Assembly: GCA_013152085.1 (NCBI GenBank)
Contig: JAADHC010000036.1
Location: 1-64,000 of the forward strand
Origin: Chlorobiota bacterium
GTDB taxonomy: Bacteria; Bacteroidota; Bacteroidia; Bacteroidales; VadinHA17
Reading direction: 5' to 3'
Length of the DNA stretch: 64,000 nucleotides
Shown here: one piece after another, positions 1 through 10,658 of the stretch
Position numbering within the stretch: position 1 is the stretch's first letter
Layout: each line of letters opens with the position of its first letter
Translations under genes and position numbers: made by a program
Notes under the pieces: generated by a model
The model's input: the letters and a program-made list of their open reading frames with translations, nothing else
Told to the model about the DNA's origin: nothing
Databases searched by the model: none

Positions 1-230
1 AAAAGCCAATACTTGACAGCGAATGGTGGACGACCATAAACGGAACGGATAATCAAAAGGCCATTCATTTTCTTTCACGACGCCCCGAACTTTATAAACT
101 GTTAACTGATCCGAACCCACCATTACTGAAACGCTATAAAAATATTCACCTTACCACGGGAGACAGGGAGCGGCAACTGAAAGCAGTAAAAAAGGTTGAC
201 TACGGACCAAAAGACAAGAAAACTCCTTAA
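1..230 (+). CDS. C-terminal end of an unrecognised protein (5' end outside window)
   Basis: The reading frame is open from the first base and ends at TAA 228-230, giving about 75 residues of a C-terminus. It contains the segments DSEWWTTINGTDNQKAIHF and KRYKNIHLTTGDRERQLKAV and ends in a lysine-rich tail. I do not recognise a family from this piece. It ends 36 bases before the next gene on the same strand, so the two were probably co-transcribed. The neighbours suggest a secreted carbohydrate-active protein, but that is inference from context only. Confidence 0.6.
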   Translation, partial: KPILDSEWWTTINGTDNQKAIHFLSRRPELYKLLTDPNPPLLKRYKNIHLTTGDRERQLKAVKKVDYGPKDKKTP

Positions 231-265
231 TCAATAAAACAGGAAAACAAATTAATAATATAAAA

Positions 266-3200
266 ATGCGTTATTTATGGTTATTGACTTTGGTTTCGGT
301 CTGCACAATCAGTTCCCTGTCGGGCCAGGTACGTATTTACAGGGAACCGCTTACTCTGCCTACATACAGGGTGCTGCAACCTGAAATCATGCCTGACTGG
401 GATGCCAGGCGTTATCCCTATCCAATGCTTGACAGGATAACCAATGAAAAATATAACAAGACCTAGACCTATCATGCTCTTTGGATTGAAAATAAATATA
501 TAAAAGCCCTTGTGCTGCCCGAGATCGGGGGCCGTCTCCACGGAGCACAGGACAAAACCAACGGATACCAGTTCCTGTATGACCAGAAGGTGATCAAACC
601 GGGACTGATCGGGCTCACCGGTGCCTGGATTTCAGGAGGTGTGGAGTGGAATTTTCCGGATGGGCACAGACCCAGTGGTTTCAGGGATACCGATTGGAAA
701 CTGGTGGAAAACCCGGACAGTTCCAAAACGATCTGGGTAGGTGAAATTGACCGTATCACCGGGATGCGCTGGTCTGTCGGTATAACTCTACACCCGGGTC
801 GCAACTGGGTGGAAACCAAGGTCCGGCTTTTTAACTGTACTCCTTTAGTACACCGTTTTCAATACTGGGCTACAAGTGCAGTCCGGGCCACATATAACTA
901 CCAGGCTGTTATTCCCGGTGAGTTAATGACGGGTCATGGAAAGCACGAGTTTTTTCACTGGCCGGTGAATAATGGAGTTGATCTGTCCTATTGGAAGAAT
1001 ATCCCGAAAGCCTCCAGCTTTTTTGCCGTGGAGTCTGAATCGGACTATTTTGGCGGATACAGCCCTGAAGAACAAGCAGGCATGGTACATGTGGCTGACC
1101 ATTATATCGTGCGTGGAAAGAAACTCTGGACCTGGGGAACAGCTCCGGCCGGCCGTCTTTGGGAAAAGATTCTCACTGACGGTGATTTGCCTTATTTTGA
1201 ACCGCAAGCCGGTGGTTATTCGGATAACCAACCGGACCTGCACTGGATAATGCCCGGCGAAACCAAAGTATTCAGCCACTTCTGGTTCCCCACACGGGAT
1301 ATTGGCGTATTTGATTATGCCAACCTGGAAGGTTCGCTGAACCTTGATTTGAAGAAAGGAAAAGCTCTTTTCGGATGGTCTCCTACCGGAGTGAACAAGA
1401 ATGCTGTAGTCATCATGACCTATGGCAACAGGGAAATATTCAGGCACACTGTGGATGCGGATCCGGCAACTCCATTTCTTGGCGAAGCCAAAGTCCGGGG
1501 TAATGCTGATATTTATCAACTCAGGATGACCGTTCTTTCATCAACAGGAGATACCCTGCTAACTTTCCGGCATCCGGTTCCGACCAATCCTCCCCTGCCT
1601 GAGCCGGCCCCTCCATTACCTGCTCCGGATGAGATTGATTCACAAGACAGTTTGTTTGTAATAGGAGAACACTTTAACAAGTTTCATGATCCGGAACGTG
1701 CAAAACTCTATTACCGGGAAGCATTGGAAAGGGACAACGGCGATTTGCGTTCGAATACGGCCCTCGGTGAAATGTTTCTCAAAGATGGTCTTTTTTCCAG
1801 AGCTCTGGAATTTTTCAACAGATCTATCGAACGGGATCCTGCCTTCTACAAGGCATGGTATTTCAAAGGCCTGACCCAACTCTGGTTGGGAGACATTAAA
1901 GGGGCTGAAAAAAGCCTAAACAGGTCAAGCTACAGCCTGGCCTGGTATGCAGCAGCTCATCTCGAATTGGCACAGCTTGCCGCTTCACAGAATAAATGGT
2001 CAAGCGCCTTAGAGCATATCGAACGCAGTATCCACGGTAATGGTGATAACTCCCGGGCATATGCTGTCAAAGCACTTATCCTGAACAGACTTGGGAGGTA
2101 TGATGAAGCTTTGGAGACAGTAACATCAATTCAGAGTATCGATCCGCTTGACTTTTTTTCCCTTGCACAACGGCTGATGACATTGAAAAAATCAGGAACC
2201 GGGGAGGAAGAAATAAATAGGGCGGAAAAAGCCTTGCTGGAACTTACCCGCCGTGACAGCGAAAATCACATTGAACTGGCATTACGCTTTGCCCGTTGCG
2301 GAAGCTTTAAAGAAGCTGCTTATATACTTAACATGCTTACCGGAGAATCAGGAACAACAACAGTGTCGCCGTTGGTCTATTATTACCAGGCATATTATAT
2401 GCACCTGACAGGAGATGAGAATGGTTCTGATGCATTGCGCCGGAAGGCCTCAGAAGTCAGTGCAAAGTACTGTTTTCCAAATCGCCTGGAGAGCTTTCCC
2501 GTACTTAAATGGGCGCTTACCCGGGATCCGCTGGACGCCCGGGCACATTACCTGTTAGGAAACCTTCTTAAAAGCCGGTCACGTTCTGCCGAAGCAGTAT
2601 CACAGTGGGAAAAATCGGTGGTATTGAATCCTTTGAATGCCGTAGCTTACAGAAACCTCGGTTTGATCTATCACGAAGAAGGTAAACTCCAGAAAGCAAA
2701 GGAAGCCTATATGGCTGCCCTGAAAGCCAATCCTGCGGCAGGTTTGGTAATTGTAGAACTCGGACGGCTCAACCGGGAATTAAAGATCCCGTATGAAAAG
2801 CAGATAGCATTCTTTGAGAATAACATCAACACAGTTTCCCGATATAATCAGGCGCTTACACAGTTGATTGAACTATACGTGCTGACACACGATTATAAAA
2901 ATGCGCTAAAATGGTTGACTACACACCATTTCAAGTCATGGGAAGGCCGGTATGGCATTCACCAGTACTGGATACAAAGCAATATAAAACAGGGAGATAT
3001 TGAATTCGAAAACGTACATTATAAGAAAGCTCTCGGGTATTACAGGCTTTCGGTTACTTATCCGGATAATCTTGAAGTAGCCGAGCAACCGAATACGATC
3101 CATGCAAGAAAGTATTTCAAGATCGCCACGGCACTGGAAGCCATGGGAGAAAAGGAATCTGCACATAAATATTACATACAGATAGCAGCTGATAAAATTG

Positions 3201-3520
3201 AAGCAGGGAATGCATATCAGTTCTATCGCGGCCAGGCACTGGAGGCCCTCGGAAAAAAGAAACAGGCAATAGCTGTATATGAGCAGATGCTTGCCGCTCT
3301 GGATAAACAGGAAGCACAGCAAAAGCATATTGAACTGCAAGGAATGATTAATGAAGATATTCGCACGAACAGAGCAAAAGCTTTACAACTTTTTTGCCGC
3401 TCTCTGGCCCTGAAAGGACTGGGAAAAACAGTTGAATCGGAAAAAGTGCGTAAAGCAGCTCTGGAACTCGACCCACTGGTACCTTTAAATGCATTTAAGT
3501 CTCCCGGGGCCGGGTGGTAG
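266..3520 (+). pseudogene. DUF5107 and TPR-repeat secreted protein, interrupted by an in-frame TAG
   Basis: Two pieces lie in the same frame: ATG 266 to TAG 464-466, then on to TAG 3518-3520. Together they would encode about 1,084 residues. The N-terminus is a signal peptide (hydrophobic run ending SSLSGQ). It is followed by a DUF5107 region (YPYPMLDRIT, then VLPEIGGRLHGA and GAWISGGVEWNF) to about residue 380. From about residue 420 come many TPR helices rich in A, L and Y (for example AVAYRNLGLIYHEEGKLQKA). DUF5107/TPR proteins are common in Bacteroidota glycan loci but have no assigned reaction. The stop lies inside the conserved segment NKT-TYHALWIENKY and was produced by a 6-bp tandem duplication at 459-470. 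Removing one copy restores the expected sequence. A GTG at 512 could start the larger piece, but it would lack a signal peptide and the start of the domain. It is either a recent null allele or a reversible one. Confidence 0.88.
459..470 (+). repeat. Perfect 6-bp tandem duplication (AGACCT twice) creating an in-frame stop
   Basis: AGACCT at 459-464 is repeated exactly at 465-470. The frame AAG ACC TAT becomes AAG ACC TAG ACC TAT, so a TAG appears without a frameshift. This is the pattern expected from a slipped-strand or short tandem duplication event. Confidence 0.95.
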
Positions 3521-3648
3521 GTATTCTGTTAAATTGTAAAAACCATAAAAAGAAATGTTACCTGGGGTCAGTTTACAATAACTATTGGAAATGCTAAAGA
3601 CTAATAATTGCTCCTTAAGAAAATTATAATCAATTAAAACAAAAACAT

Positions 3649-5067
3649 ATGAAAAAGTACCTGACATTAACAAAAATTGTTCTCATCCTGTTTGTATTTT
3701 CCGGTGTTTTAAAAGCAGAAGTAAAATTACCGTCAATTTTTAGCGATTACATGGTCTTGCAGCAACAAACCTATGCGGCTATCTGGGGTAAAGCAACACC
3801 AGATAAAACGGTAAAAGTCACATGTTCATGGAACAACAAAAGCTATCCAACCAAATCGGACAAAAATGGGAACTGGAAGCTAAAGGTAGAGACTCCCTCT
3901 GCAGGCGGACCTTTTAATATTATTATTTCTGATGGCAAGGCAATTACATTAAATAATGTTCTTATTGGTGAGGTATGGGTTTGTTCGGGACAATCCAACA
4001 TGCAGATGACCATGAGTGGTTACCGGAATCAACCTGTTTTAGGATCTAACAAAGCTATTCTTGCATCAACCAATAAATCCATCAGGCTGTTTACTGTGAA
4101 ACGCAACAAGAGCCTTGAACCCCTGGACGATTTTTCCGGTGAATGGAAGGAATGCATTCCTGAAAATGTGGCCAGTTTCAGTGCGGCAGCTTATTACTTT
4201 GGTCGAATGCTGCAAAATGCATTGGGTGTTCCTGTTGGTTTAATCAATTCCAGTTGGGGCGGAACCCGTATTGAACCATGGATTAGTGAAGCCGGCTTTA
4301 AAAACTTCGACTGGGTAACCCTGCCGGACAAGAAACAGGAAGGTGAATTTTCCACTCAAACTCCCACCGTTCTCTTTAATGCCATGATTAAGCCTATGGT
4401 TGGTTATGCTATCCGTGGCGGATTATGGTATCAGGGTGAAGCCAATCTTAACGAGCCCGCCCAATATGAAAAACTAATGCCGGGATTGGTTGAAAACTGG
4501 CGTGAAGAATGGGAAATAGGAGACTTCTCATTTTATTATTGCCAGATTGCACCATTTGATTATGGTAACCGGGGACTGAATTCGGCTTTCCTTCGTGAAG
4601 CTCAGTTAAAAGCTTCTACCTCAATTCCTGATATAGGTATGGCCTGCCTGATGGATATTGGAGAAAAAACATGCATCCACCCGGCAGATAAAAAAACAAC
4701 CGGAGAAAGACTGGCTTATCTGGCCCTGGCAAAAACCTACGGTAAAAAAGGATTTGAATTTTCAGGTCCGGTGTTGAAAGAGATGACCGTTGAAGGAAAT
4801 ATGGTAAAACTTACCTTCGACCACGCGGAAAATGGACTAACAACCTTTGGTAAAGAGCTGGTAAACTTCAGAATTGCCGGAGAAAACAAACGTTTTTATC
4901 CGGCAACAGCCATTATTACCCGTGATGGGATTACCTTGTCTTCACTGCACGTGGAAAAGCCAATAGCCGTTCGGTATGCATTTGACGATTTTGTGGTTGG
5001 CGAACTTTTTAATACGGAAGGATTCCCGGCTTCATCTTTCCGGACAGATGACTGGGAGATAAAATAA
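3649..5067 (+). CDS. Sialate O-acetylesterase-type (SASA) esterase, secreted
   Basis: This 472-residue protein removes acetyl esters from sugars, judging from its family. Residues 1-23 form a Sec signal peptide (MKKYL... ending LKAE). The mature start KLPSIFSDYMVLQQ and the block VWVCSGQSNM near residue 115 are typical of SASA/SGNH esterases, with the Ser of GQSNM as nucleophile. GGLWYQGEANLNE and DIGEKTCIHPADK supply other conserved blocks, including the Asp/His part of the triad. It ends in SSFRTDDW, as such enzymes often do. It starts 128 bases after the DUF5107 gene, and its stop overlaps the next start by one base (TAATG), so the two are translationally coupled. A paralogue lies at 21888-23408. 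The exact acetylated sugar is unknown. Confidence 0.9.
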   Translation: MKKYLTLTKIVLILFVFSGVLKAEVKLPSIFSDYMVLQQQTYAAIWGKATPDKTVKVTCSWNNKSYPTKSDKNGNWKLKVETPSAGGPFNIIISDGKAITLNNVLIGEVWVCSGQSNMQMTMSGYRNQPVLGSNKAILASTNKSIRLFTVKRNKSLEPLDDFSGEWKECIPENVASFSAAAYYFGRMLQNALGVPVGLINSSWGGTRIEPWISEAGFKNFDWVTLPDKKQEGEFSTQTPTVLFNAMIKPMVGYAIRGGLWYQGEANLNEPAQYEKLMPGLVENWREEWEIGDFSFYYCQIAPFDYGNRGLNSAFLREAQLKASTSIPDIGMACLMDIGEKTCIHPADKKTTGERLAYLALAKTYGKKGFEFSGPVLKEMTVEGNMVKLTFDHAENGLTTFGKELVNFRIAGENKRFYPATAIITRDGITLSSLHVEKPIAVRYAFDDFVVGELFNTEGFPASSFRTDDWEIK

Positions 5068-7637
5068 TGAAATCTAATTTAATACTATTCCCTTGCTGTC
5101 TTATTATTATCTCATGTACCTGCTGTAGCAGGAACAATCTTATTGGAATACAAGATGATTTTTCAGGTACTGACGGATGGTACGAAGTCCTCCCGGAACA
5201 TGACACCGTCCCGCCACAACTTAAACTTGAATCAAAAGAAGGTGCCCTGGTAATTCATCATAAATTCAGGACCCTGGAACGGGCCGGAAAGAAATGGTCC
5301 TGGATTGAAAGTGATATTGATTATTCCACAAACCTGAGAAAGAATTATGGCAAACTTGACCTCGACAAATATCATTATGTAGTATTAAACGTCAAAGCCA
5401 AAGGATCAAACAGCTATTTCGACATTAACGGTTTTACGACCAAACTGGGATTTACGACAGGATTAACGGTCATTGATCTGAAAGATTATCCGGACGACAG
5501 GATCCACGGGGAAAAAAAAGTAGATTTTGGTATTGATTTGCAGGATAATCATACCTATTTGACACTGGCGCATCTGAAATTTGTTTCCGGGCTTACTGAC
5601 AAAGAAAAAGAAAAACTTGTCGGTAAGGGATTGAACATACGGGAAGAAAAATTAAATCCCAGGCCCTATCACGGGCTGGAAGCATTAAAACAGAGGGAAA
5701 CCCTTGTCCTTCCGGTTACAGACGAAGAAGAAATGGCCATATTCAGGGATGATGCTACCGGCAGTATAACAACACGCCTCACCGCTACTCCCGGAGACGA
5801 TTATTTCGGGGAAGGGGGGATATGGTCTGTCGATGGAACTGCCATAAAATTCAAAAGTCAGCGGAATATAAAAGGAGTCCCCATCTATTTGCCCGGAGAA
5901 GGCAGGGTGATCGCCGGCCCGTCCGGGGCCGAATGGAGAATGTGGAGCAGAACAGACCCTGCAATCCTGTATGTCATGAAAAGAAAAGGATATCTCTTCA
6001 GTGTATTTTCATGGAATCTTGTGACCGGGATATCAAGACACATAGCCGATTTCAGCGTCCCTGAAACAGGTTCCTACATAGAGTTTAAAAACTACACTCC
6101 CCTGGGAAATATTGTCGTTGGTTTTCGTGAAACCCCGCATCTGTTTATCATTGATGTTCACAATGACACGGCAAGATACATAAAACTGCCAACCCGGTTG
6201 AAGGAAGGAAGTGTCGGCAAAGATGAAAAAATCGTAAAATGGTATAACTGTTATACATATGAACATTTCTGGCTGAACCTGGAAACCGGGGAAAAAGGGT
6301 TGATCCCGAGTTTCAGCGCAGGACATGCCAGTTGGGGATCCAATGGGATGGTAGCAAATTTTGGTGGGCATCTGAATATATTCGTCCCCGGGAATATCGG
6401 AATGACGTACACACCGGGAAACCTGATCTCGATATGGGCAAACTGGAGGAATGACATTATCACCGATTACGGCCGACTTACCTCTGATAATAAATATGTT
6501 TTCACCAATGGAAACAAAGGCGATGTGGCAAATCAACACCTTATGATCCCGTCCGGCTTCCCGGGTTCCGTGATGCGCGTAGCCCGGTATTTTACAAAAT
6601 TTTCCTGGACATCTACTACTTACAGCCGCCCTAGTCCGGATTATACCAAACTGATATACAACGAAAATGCCATAGGTAATACAGAACTGTATATGGTTTA
6701 TGTCCGACGTCCCGACGCCCCTGTGGATGTAAGAATAGCAGATAGTATTATAACCTGGTCCTTACCCGACAGGCACAAAGAAATCTCGGGTTATAATATT
6801 TACGGATCAAACCAAAGCGGATTGGATTTTATCAGGCTCAATGAAAAGCCCGCAAAAGAAAACAGATTCTTAGTAAAAGATACCTGGAAATTTTATGCAG
6901 TCTCCTCAATAGAACATTCCGGTCTGGAAAGTGAGCTATCCGGGGAAATCTCCGGAGAAAAACCAAAATCCTTTTATTTCGAGGCAGAAAAGATGACTTT
7001 ATTGCCTCCGGCACGTCCTTTTTTTGACGGATATTGCAACAATTTTCAATGCGTAAGAATCAATGCGGAGTCTGAAGAAGAAAAATCACGACCGGGAATG
7101 ATCCGTCTGTCATTAAAAAACATCCCCTCCGGTCAGTATGCGATCTGGGCCCGGGTAAAAGGAAACGGACAATGGCATATAAACAACACGGATATCTCCG
7201 TTTCCACCGGCATCTGGAGTTGGATACAACTCACCCGTATCAATATTAATCCGGAAATGGTTCTGGACATCTCATCGAACGATGACGCACTCAAAATGGA
7301 TATGATTCTTTTAACCGCTACCGATCTTCATCCCAAAGCTCCGGACCCAAGAGATGGAATACCTCCCAAGAAGCTACAGGGACTTACTGTAACAGCTTAT
7401 GGAAAGCAGGTAAAAATATCATGGCTGCCGTCAAAAGAAGGAGATTTGCATCATTACTCTGTATATTGTGGGAATACGGAAGATTTTATCTGTGACAATG
7501 CCACGGTTATCCGTTCCGTTTTTAAAAATTCGATTACCGATTTGCTCCCTGAAAAACCGGTACACCTTTTCTATAAGGTTATAGCCATAGACAATAGGTG
7601 GAATAAGAGCCGACCGGCAACAATAAAAGTATATTAA
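5067..7637 (+). CDS. Large lipoprotein with C-terminal fibronectin type III-like domains, function unknown
   Basis: This 856-residue protein has a lipoprotein signal (hydrophobic run followed by IIISCTCCSR), so it is probably anchored in the outer membrane or periplasm. Residues 200-550 are rich in Gly, Trp and Tyr and look like repeating beta blades (AGHASWGSNGMVANFGG, IIGNTELYMVYVRR-like strands). Residues about 555-625 and 755-856 read as fibronectin type III domains (ITWSLPDRHKEISGYNIYG; KISWLPSKEGDLHHYSVY). Between them is a carbohydrate-binding-like segment (YFEAEKMTLLPPARPFFDG). No catalytic motif is evident. The start overlaps the SASA stop by one base, so they form one transcription unit. 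A role in binding or cutting polysaccharide is inferred from context. Confidence 0.75.
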   Translation: MKSNLILFPCCLIIISCTCCSRNNLIGIQDDFSGTDGWYEVLPEHDTVPPQLKLESKEGALVIHHKFRTLERAGKKWSWIESDIDYSTNLRKNYGKLDLDKYHYVVLNVKAKGSNSYFDINGFTTKLGFTTGLTVIDLKDYPDDRIHGEKKVDFGIDLQDNHTYLTLAHLKFVSGLTDKEKEKLVGKGLNIREEKLNPRPYHGLEALKQRETLVLPVTDEEEMAIFRDDATGSITTRLTATPGDDYFGEGGIWSVDGTAIKFKSQRNIKGVPIYLPGEGRVIAGPSGAEWRMWSRTDPAILYVMKRKGYLFSVFSWNLVTGISRHIADFSVPETGSYIEFKNYTPLGNIVVGFRETPHLFIIDVHNDTARYIKLPTRLKEGSVGKDEKIVKWYNCYTYEHFWLNLETGEKGLIPSFSAGHASWGSNGMVANFGGHLNIFVPGNIGMTYTPGNLISIWANWRNDIITDYGRLTSDNKYVFTNGNKGDVANQHLMIPSGFPGSVMRVARYFTKFSWTSTTYSRPSPDYTKLIYNENAIGNTELYMVYVRRPDAPVDVRIADSIITWSLPDRHKEISGYNIYGSNQSGLDFIRLNEKPAKENRFLVKDTWKFYAVSSIEHSGLESELSGEISGEKPKSFYFEAEKMTLLPPARPFFDGYCNNFQCVRINAESEEEKSRPGMIRLSLKNIPSGQYAIWARVKGNGQWHINNTDISVSTGIWSWIQLTRININPEMVLDISSNDDALKMDMILLTATDLHPKAPDPRDGIPPKKLQGLTVTAYGKQVKISWLPSKEGDLHHYSVYCGNTEDFICDNATVIRSVFKNSITDLLPEKPVHLFYKVIAIDNRWNKSRPATIKVY

Positions 7638-7680
7638 TGGCTATTTTCGAACCCGTGTATCACACAATATTAATAAACAA

Positions 7681-9621
7681 ATGATGGAACACCAGAAAAA
7701 AGATACGGGGAATGTTTCCCTATACACATCTTTAACAGTCATTCCCGTTATTCTCATTATTTTTTTGTCATCATTTAATCTTTCCGGAGCCTCTTCCGGA
7801 TTTGCAAAAAAAGGGAATATCGACTCCGGTGGAAAAATAAAAAGAACCTTTATACTCCACGCTCCGATCAGAAACCTTGCTGAATTCGAAAAACTGGTAA
7901 AACAGGCAGTCCGTCTGAAACCTTATGGAAAAGTTGAGATTAATATCAGTACACTGGCTGATAAAAGTTTTTATGAAAAACCGCCCGGGAGAAATCCCTG
8001 GTACGAATATGCCGGTAACAATCCCACACCTTATAAATTCTTTCCCGATTCGCGTATCGCTCCCTTTATACCTGTTGAATTTGTTAAGAAAAACCGTCAA
8101 CTTATTTTGGCTAAAGCTAAAATTCTGCGTGTATACGGACTGGAAGCTGCTTTTTGGTGTTATGAACCGAATTTCCTTCCGGATGCCTTCTTTAATGCCT
8201 ATCCCCACATGCGCGGCCCGAGGGTGGACCATCCCAGAAGAAGTAATCATCCGGCTTTTGCTCCTTGTATCAGTGTAAAAGAAACTCAGGATATGTATGC
8301 AAACATGGTAAACCTGTTGGTCAGGAATGTCCCCGAAATAAATACCTTTTTCTTTAAAACCAACGATGCCGGATCCGGTATTTGCTGGTCTGACTGGCAG
8401 TATTCCGGACCTAACGGGCCCGCACATTGTAAAAATCTTACCATGGGTCTAAGGGTTCAAACATTGATGAATACATTTAAAGCCGGTGCCGGACAGGCAG
8501 GAAAAAGCATAATCATCTATCTTACCGGATCCATGTTCTCCGCTGAAGAAAAAGAAGATATTTACCGGCATTTACCGGAAAACTGTTTTTTTCAAAGTCA
8601 CAATTCCGACAAAGTCAAAGGCATAAACAGCGCTATTGTATCCTATTATCCCGTTAAAGGATTTTTCAATCCGCTGGAGATTTTAAACACATTAAATTCC
8701 GTAAATAAAATATCAGGAAACACCATATTTATCAGTTTCAGGGCATCTTATGACAGAGGATATGAACGGTTGGAGGCTACAGATCAGTTAATCGGGATGA
8801 TTGAAGGTTATTTTGCTGATCCTCCGGCTGAGGGAGAAATTGCCACTTTACAAAAACTTCATAAACTATGTGAAAAATGGGCAGGGATAGAATATGCGGA
8901 TCAACTATTTGATGCCTTTGTCGTACTGAATAACGCTGATAAATTCAGAAAAGTTACGCTTCGTAGCGTAAGTCCGATGTATTGGGGTGTCTCCACACGA
9001 CAAATAACCCGTCCTTTGGTATTTGTTCCACAACAACTGACAACGGAAGAAGAAAAATACTTTCTGCCTTATATTTTCAATGTATCTGAAAATGAAGCCC
9101 GTCTGGACTATACGGACATAAACGGAGGTCACCGGACCATTCAACCCGGAGTTATGGAACAATTTCTTCATAAGATTGATCAGGTATGCCTCCTGTTTGA
9201 GAATGTGCCTCCGTCAGCGCCTGAAAAAAAATTCATAGAGAATATGACAACAGCTCTAAAGATATACCGCAGTATAATGAGGAGTGCCGGCAATTTTGCC
9301 GGGGCCCAGGTTATCCGCGATCGAAATAAGGATAAACTCAACGGGCCTGCACACAGACCGGATAAAATTCCAACCTGGACCGGAGACCCGGATCTTCTGA
9401 GATTTAATGAGATCATGCGTGATGAACTGGACAACGCACAGGAATTGATCGACTTGCTTGAAAACGGAGGCATGGATATGATTTGCCATGCCGATGACAG
9501 TCTTCACGAAGACACCTTCTTGCTTGGGCCGGACCTGATTGATCAGATAAAACAAAAAAGAAAGATCATGCTGAAACACTGGACAGATATTGAAGGTTAT
9601 ATGACTACTCCATTTAAGTAA
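7681..9621 (+). CDS. Secreted or membrane-anchored protein of unknown function, possibly a TIM-barrel hydrolase
   Basis: This 646-residue protein has one hydrophobic segment near residues 16-37 (LTVIPVILIIFLSSFNLSG), so it is exported or anchored. I do not recognise a named family with confidence. The order of motifs FFFKTNDAGSGICWSDWQ and GSMFSAEEKEDIYRH, with strand-helix alternation through residues 50-400, suggests a TIM barrel related to the GH20/GH67-like hydrolases. The C-terminal 230 residues are mostly helical (EFLHKIDQVCLLF-like and LIDLLENGG). The start ATG ATG at 7681 or 7684 is equally plausible. It lies 43 bases after the FN3 lipoprotein gene. An AT-rich gap of about 240 bases follows it. 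Confidence 0.65.
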   Translation: MMEHQKKDTGNVSLYTSLTVIPVILIIFLSSFNLSGASSGFAKKGNIDSGGKIKRTFILHAPIRNLAEFEKLVKQAVRLKPYGKVEINISTLADKSFYEKPPGRNPWYEYAGNNPTPYKFFPDSRIAPFIPVEFVKKNRQLILAKAKILRVYGLEAAFWCYEPNFLPDAFFNAYPHMRGPRVDHPRRSNHPAFAPCISVKETQDMYANMVNLLVRNVPEINTFFFKTNDAGSGICWSDWQYSGPNGPAHCKNLTMGLRVQTLMNTFKAGAGQAGKSIIIYLTGSMFSAEEKEDIYRHLPENCFFQSHNSDKVKGINSAIVSYYPVKGFFNPLEILNTLNSVNKISGNTIFISFRASYDRGYERLEATDQLIGMIEGYFADPPAEGEIATLQKLHKLCEKWAGIEYADQLFDAFVVLNNADKFRKVTLRSVSPMYWGVSTRQITRPLVFVPQQLTTEEEKYFLPYIFNVSENEARLDYTDINGGHRTIQPGVMEQFLHKIDQVCLLFENVPPSAPEKKFIENMTTALKIYRSIMRSAGNFAGAQVIRDRNKDKLNGPAHRPDKIPTWTGDPDLLRFNEIMRDELDNAQELIDLLENGGMDMICHADDSLHEDTFLLGPDLIDQIKQKRKIMLKHWTDIEGYMTTPFK

Positions 9622-9863
9622 AACATAATTTATTACGATTTCAAAAGTATTCGTTATTGCTGGATTATTCACTTCTATATTAAATTTCATATGATAATCA
9701 TACAAATAGCAGGTTGGTTTTCAAGAACTGTTACCAGCCATGTCTTAAGTAAATAAAACATTCTTTACTTGCTTTATCTTTCGCATTATAGTATTATTGG
9801 TTTTTTATTATTTCATTTTAATATATTTTATTTATATATTTGATAGCAATATTTTTTCTATCA

Positions 9864-10655
9864 ATGAAACTATTCGTACGGTTATTATTTTTTATAGGTG
9901 TTCTTTTACTGGCAATCAATGCAGTCGGACTTTTTAAATCTCTTAGGAATCCGGATCTGGCTTCTGAAAAGACTCCTTATAAAAATGATCTGACCATATC
10001 CTATGCTGAAGCAAAGAAAAACTGGGATCGCAAGCCGGATGAATCTGAAAAGGATTATGCCCTCCGGACCACGATGCTTGTCAATCATGCAATGGCTCAT
10101 TACTGGAAAGATGAGGGCATCAGAAAATACAATATCCGGGTCCCGATATGGGAAAATTACATCCTTTATTTTGCCAGCATGGTCAAACCGGAAAAATACC
10201 GGAAATATGAATTCCGGGACTTTAAAAAAGCCATTGAAAGGGGGGTCGGTATCTGCTCGCAACCATCCATTGCCTTAAAAGGATTGCTCAATGCCAATGG
10301 GATTAAAGCCGACCTGTGGGATATTGCAGGACATGTTGTTGTCTGCACCACATTTGATGACGGTACCGGATGGATCCTGGATCCTGACTACGGAAAATAT
10401 GTACCACATAATATTAAAGCAATAGAAGCCAATCCGGAATTGGTAAGGGAATCATATAAGGATCAGAATAACATATATGCCAGCCATGTAACAAAACACA
10501 GAGGAACAGACGATATTGTCAATATATATGAAAAAGAAGGAAATCACATTTACTACATGAACAGTTCTTTTGAAAATTTCTCCTATATATCCATATGGAT
10601 TATCCCCTTCCTGTTTATGTTGCCATATTTATTAATACTTTATAAAAGGAAGTAA
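9864..10655 (+). CDS. Membrane-anchored transglutaminase-like protein
   Basis: This protein of 263 residues has hydrophobic segments at both ends (LLFFIGVLLLAINAVGLF and ISIWIIPFLFMLPYLLILY), with a soluble domain between. The domain carries a transglutaminase-type Cys-His-Asp order: GVGICSQPSIALKGLLNA, then DIAGHVVVC, then WILDPDYGKYV. That fold covers peptidases, peptide cyclases and transamidases, so the reaction is not settled. A TTG eight codons upstream (9840) is open, but ATG 9864 gives a normal signal or anchor. It sits three bases ahead of the beta-helix gene and is probably co-transcribed with it. A second transglutaminase-like gene occurs at 27992-29095, which is unusual for a glycan locus. 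Confidence 0.75.
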   Translation: MKLFVRLLFFIGVLLLAINAVGLFKSLRNPDLASEKTPYKNDLTISYAEAKKNWDRKPDESEKDYALRTTMLVNHAMAHYWKDEGIRKYNIRVPIWENYILYFASMVKPEKYRKYEFRDFKKAIERGVGICSQPSIALKGLLNANGIKADLWDIAGHVVVCTTFDDGTGWILDPDYGKYVPHNIKAIEANPELVRESYKDQNNIYASHVTKHRGTDDIVNIYEKEGNHIYYMNSSFENFSYISIWIIPFLFMLPYLLILYKRK

Positions 10656-10658
10656 ATA

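Noticed and set aside
464-466. TAG might be a recoded or reassigned codon
   Set aside because: TAG terminates other genes in the window (3520, 38088, 46695, 53701), and a local 6-bp duplication explains the stop without recoding.
9775-9782. TATCTTTC as a promoter for the 9864 gene
   Set aside because: One mismatch from TAnnTTTG, with no clear upstream element in very AT-rich DNA.
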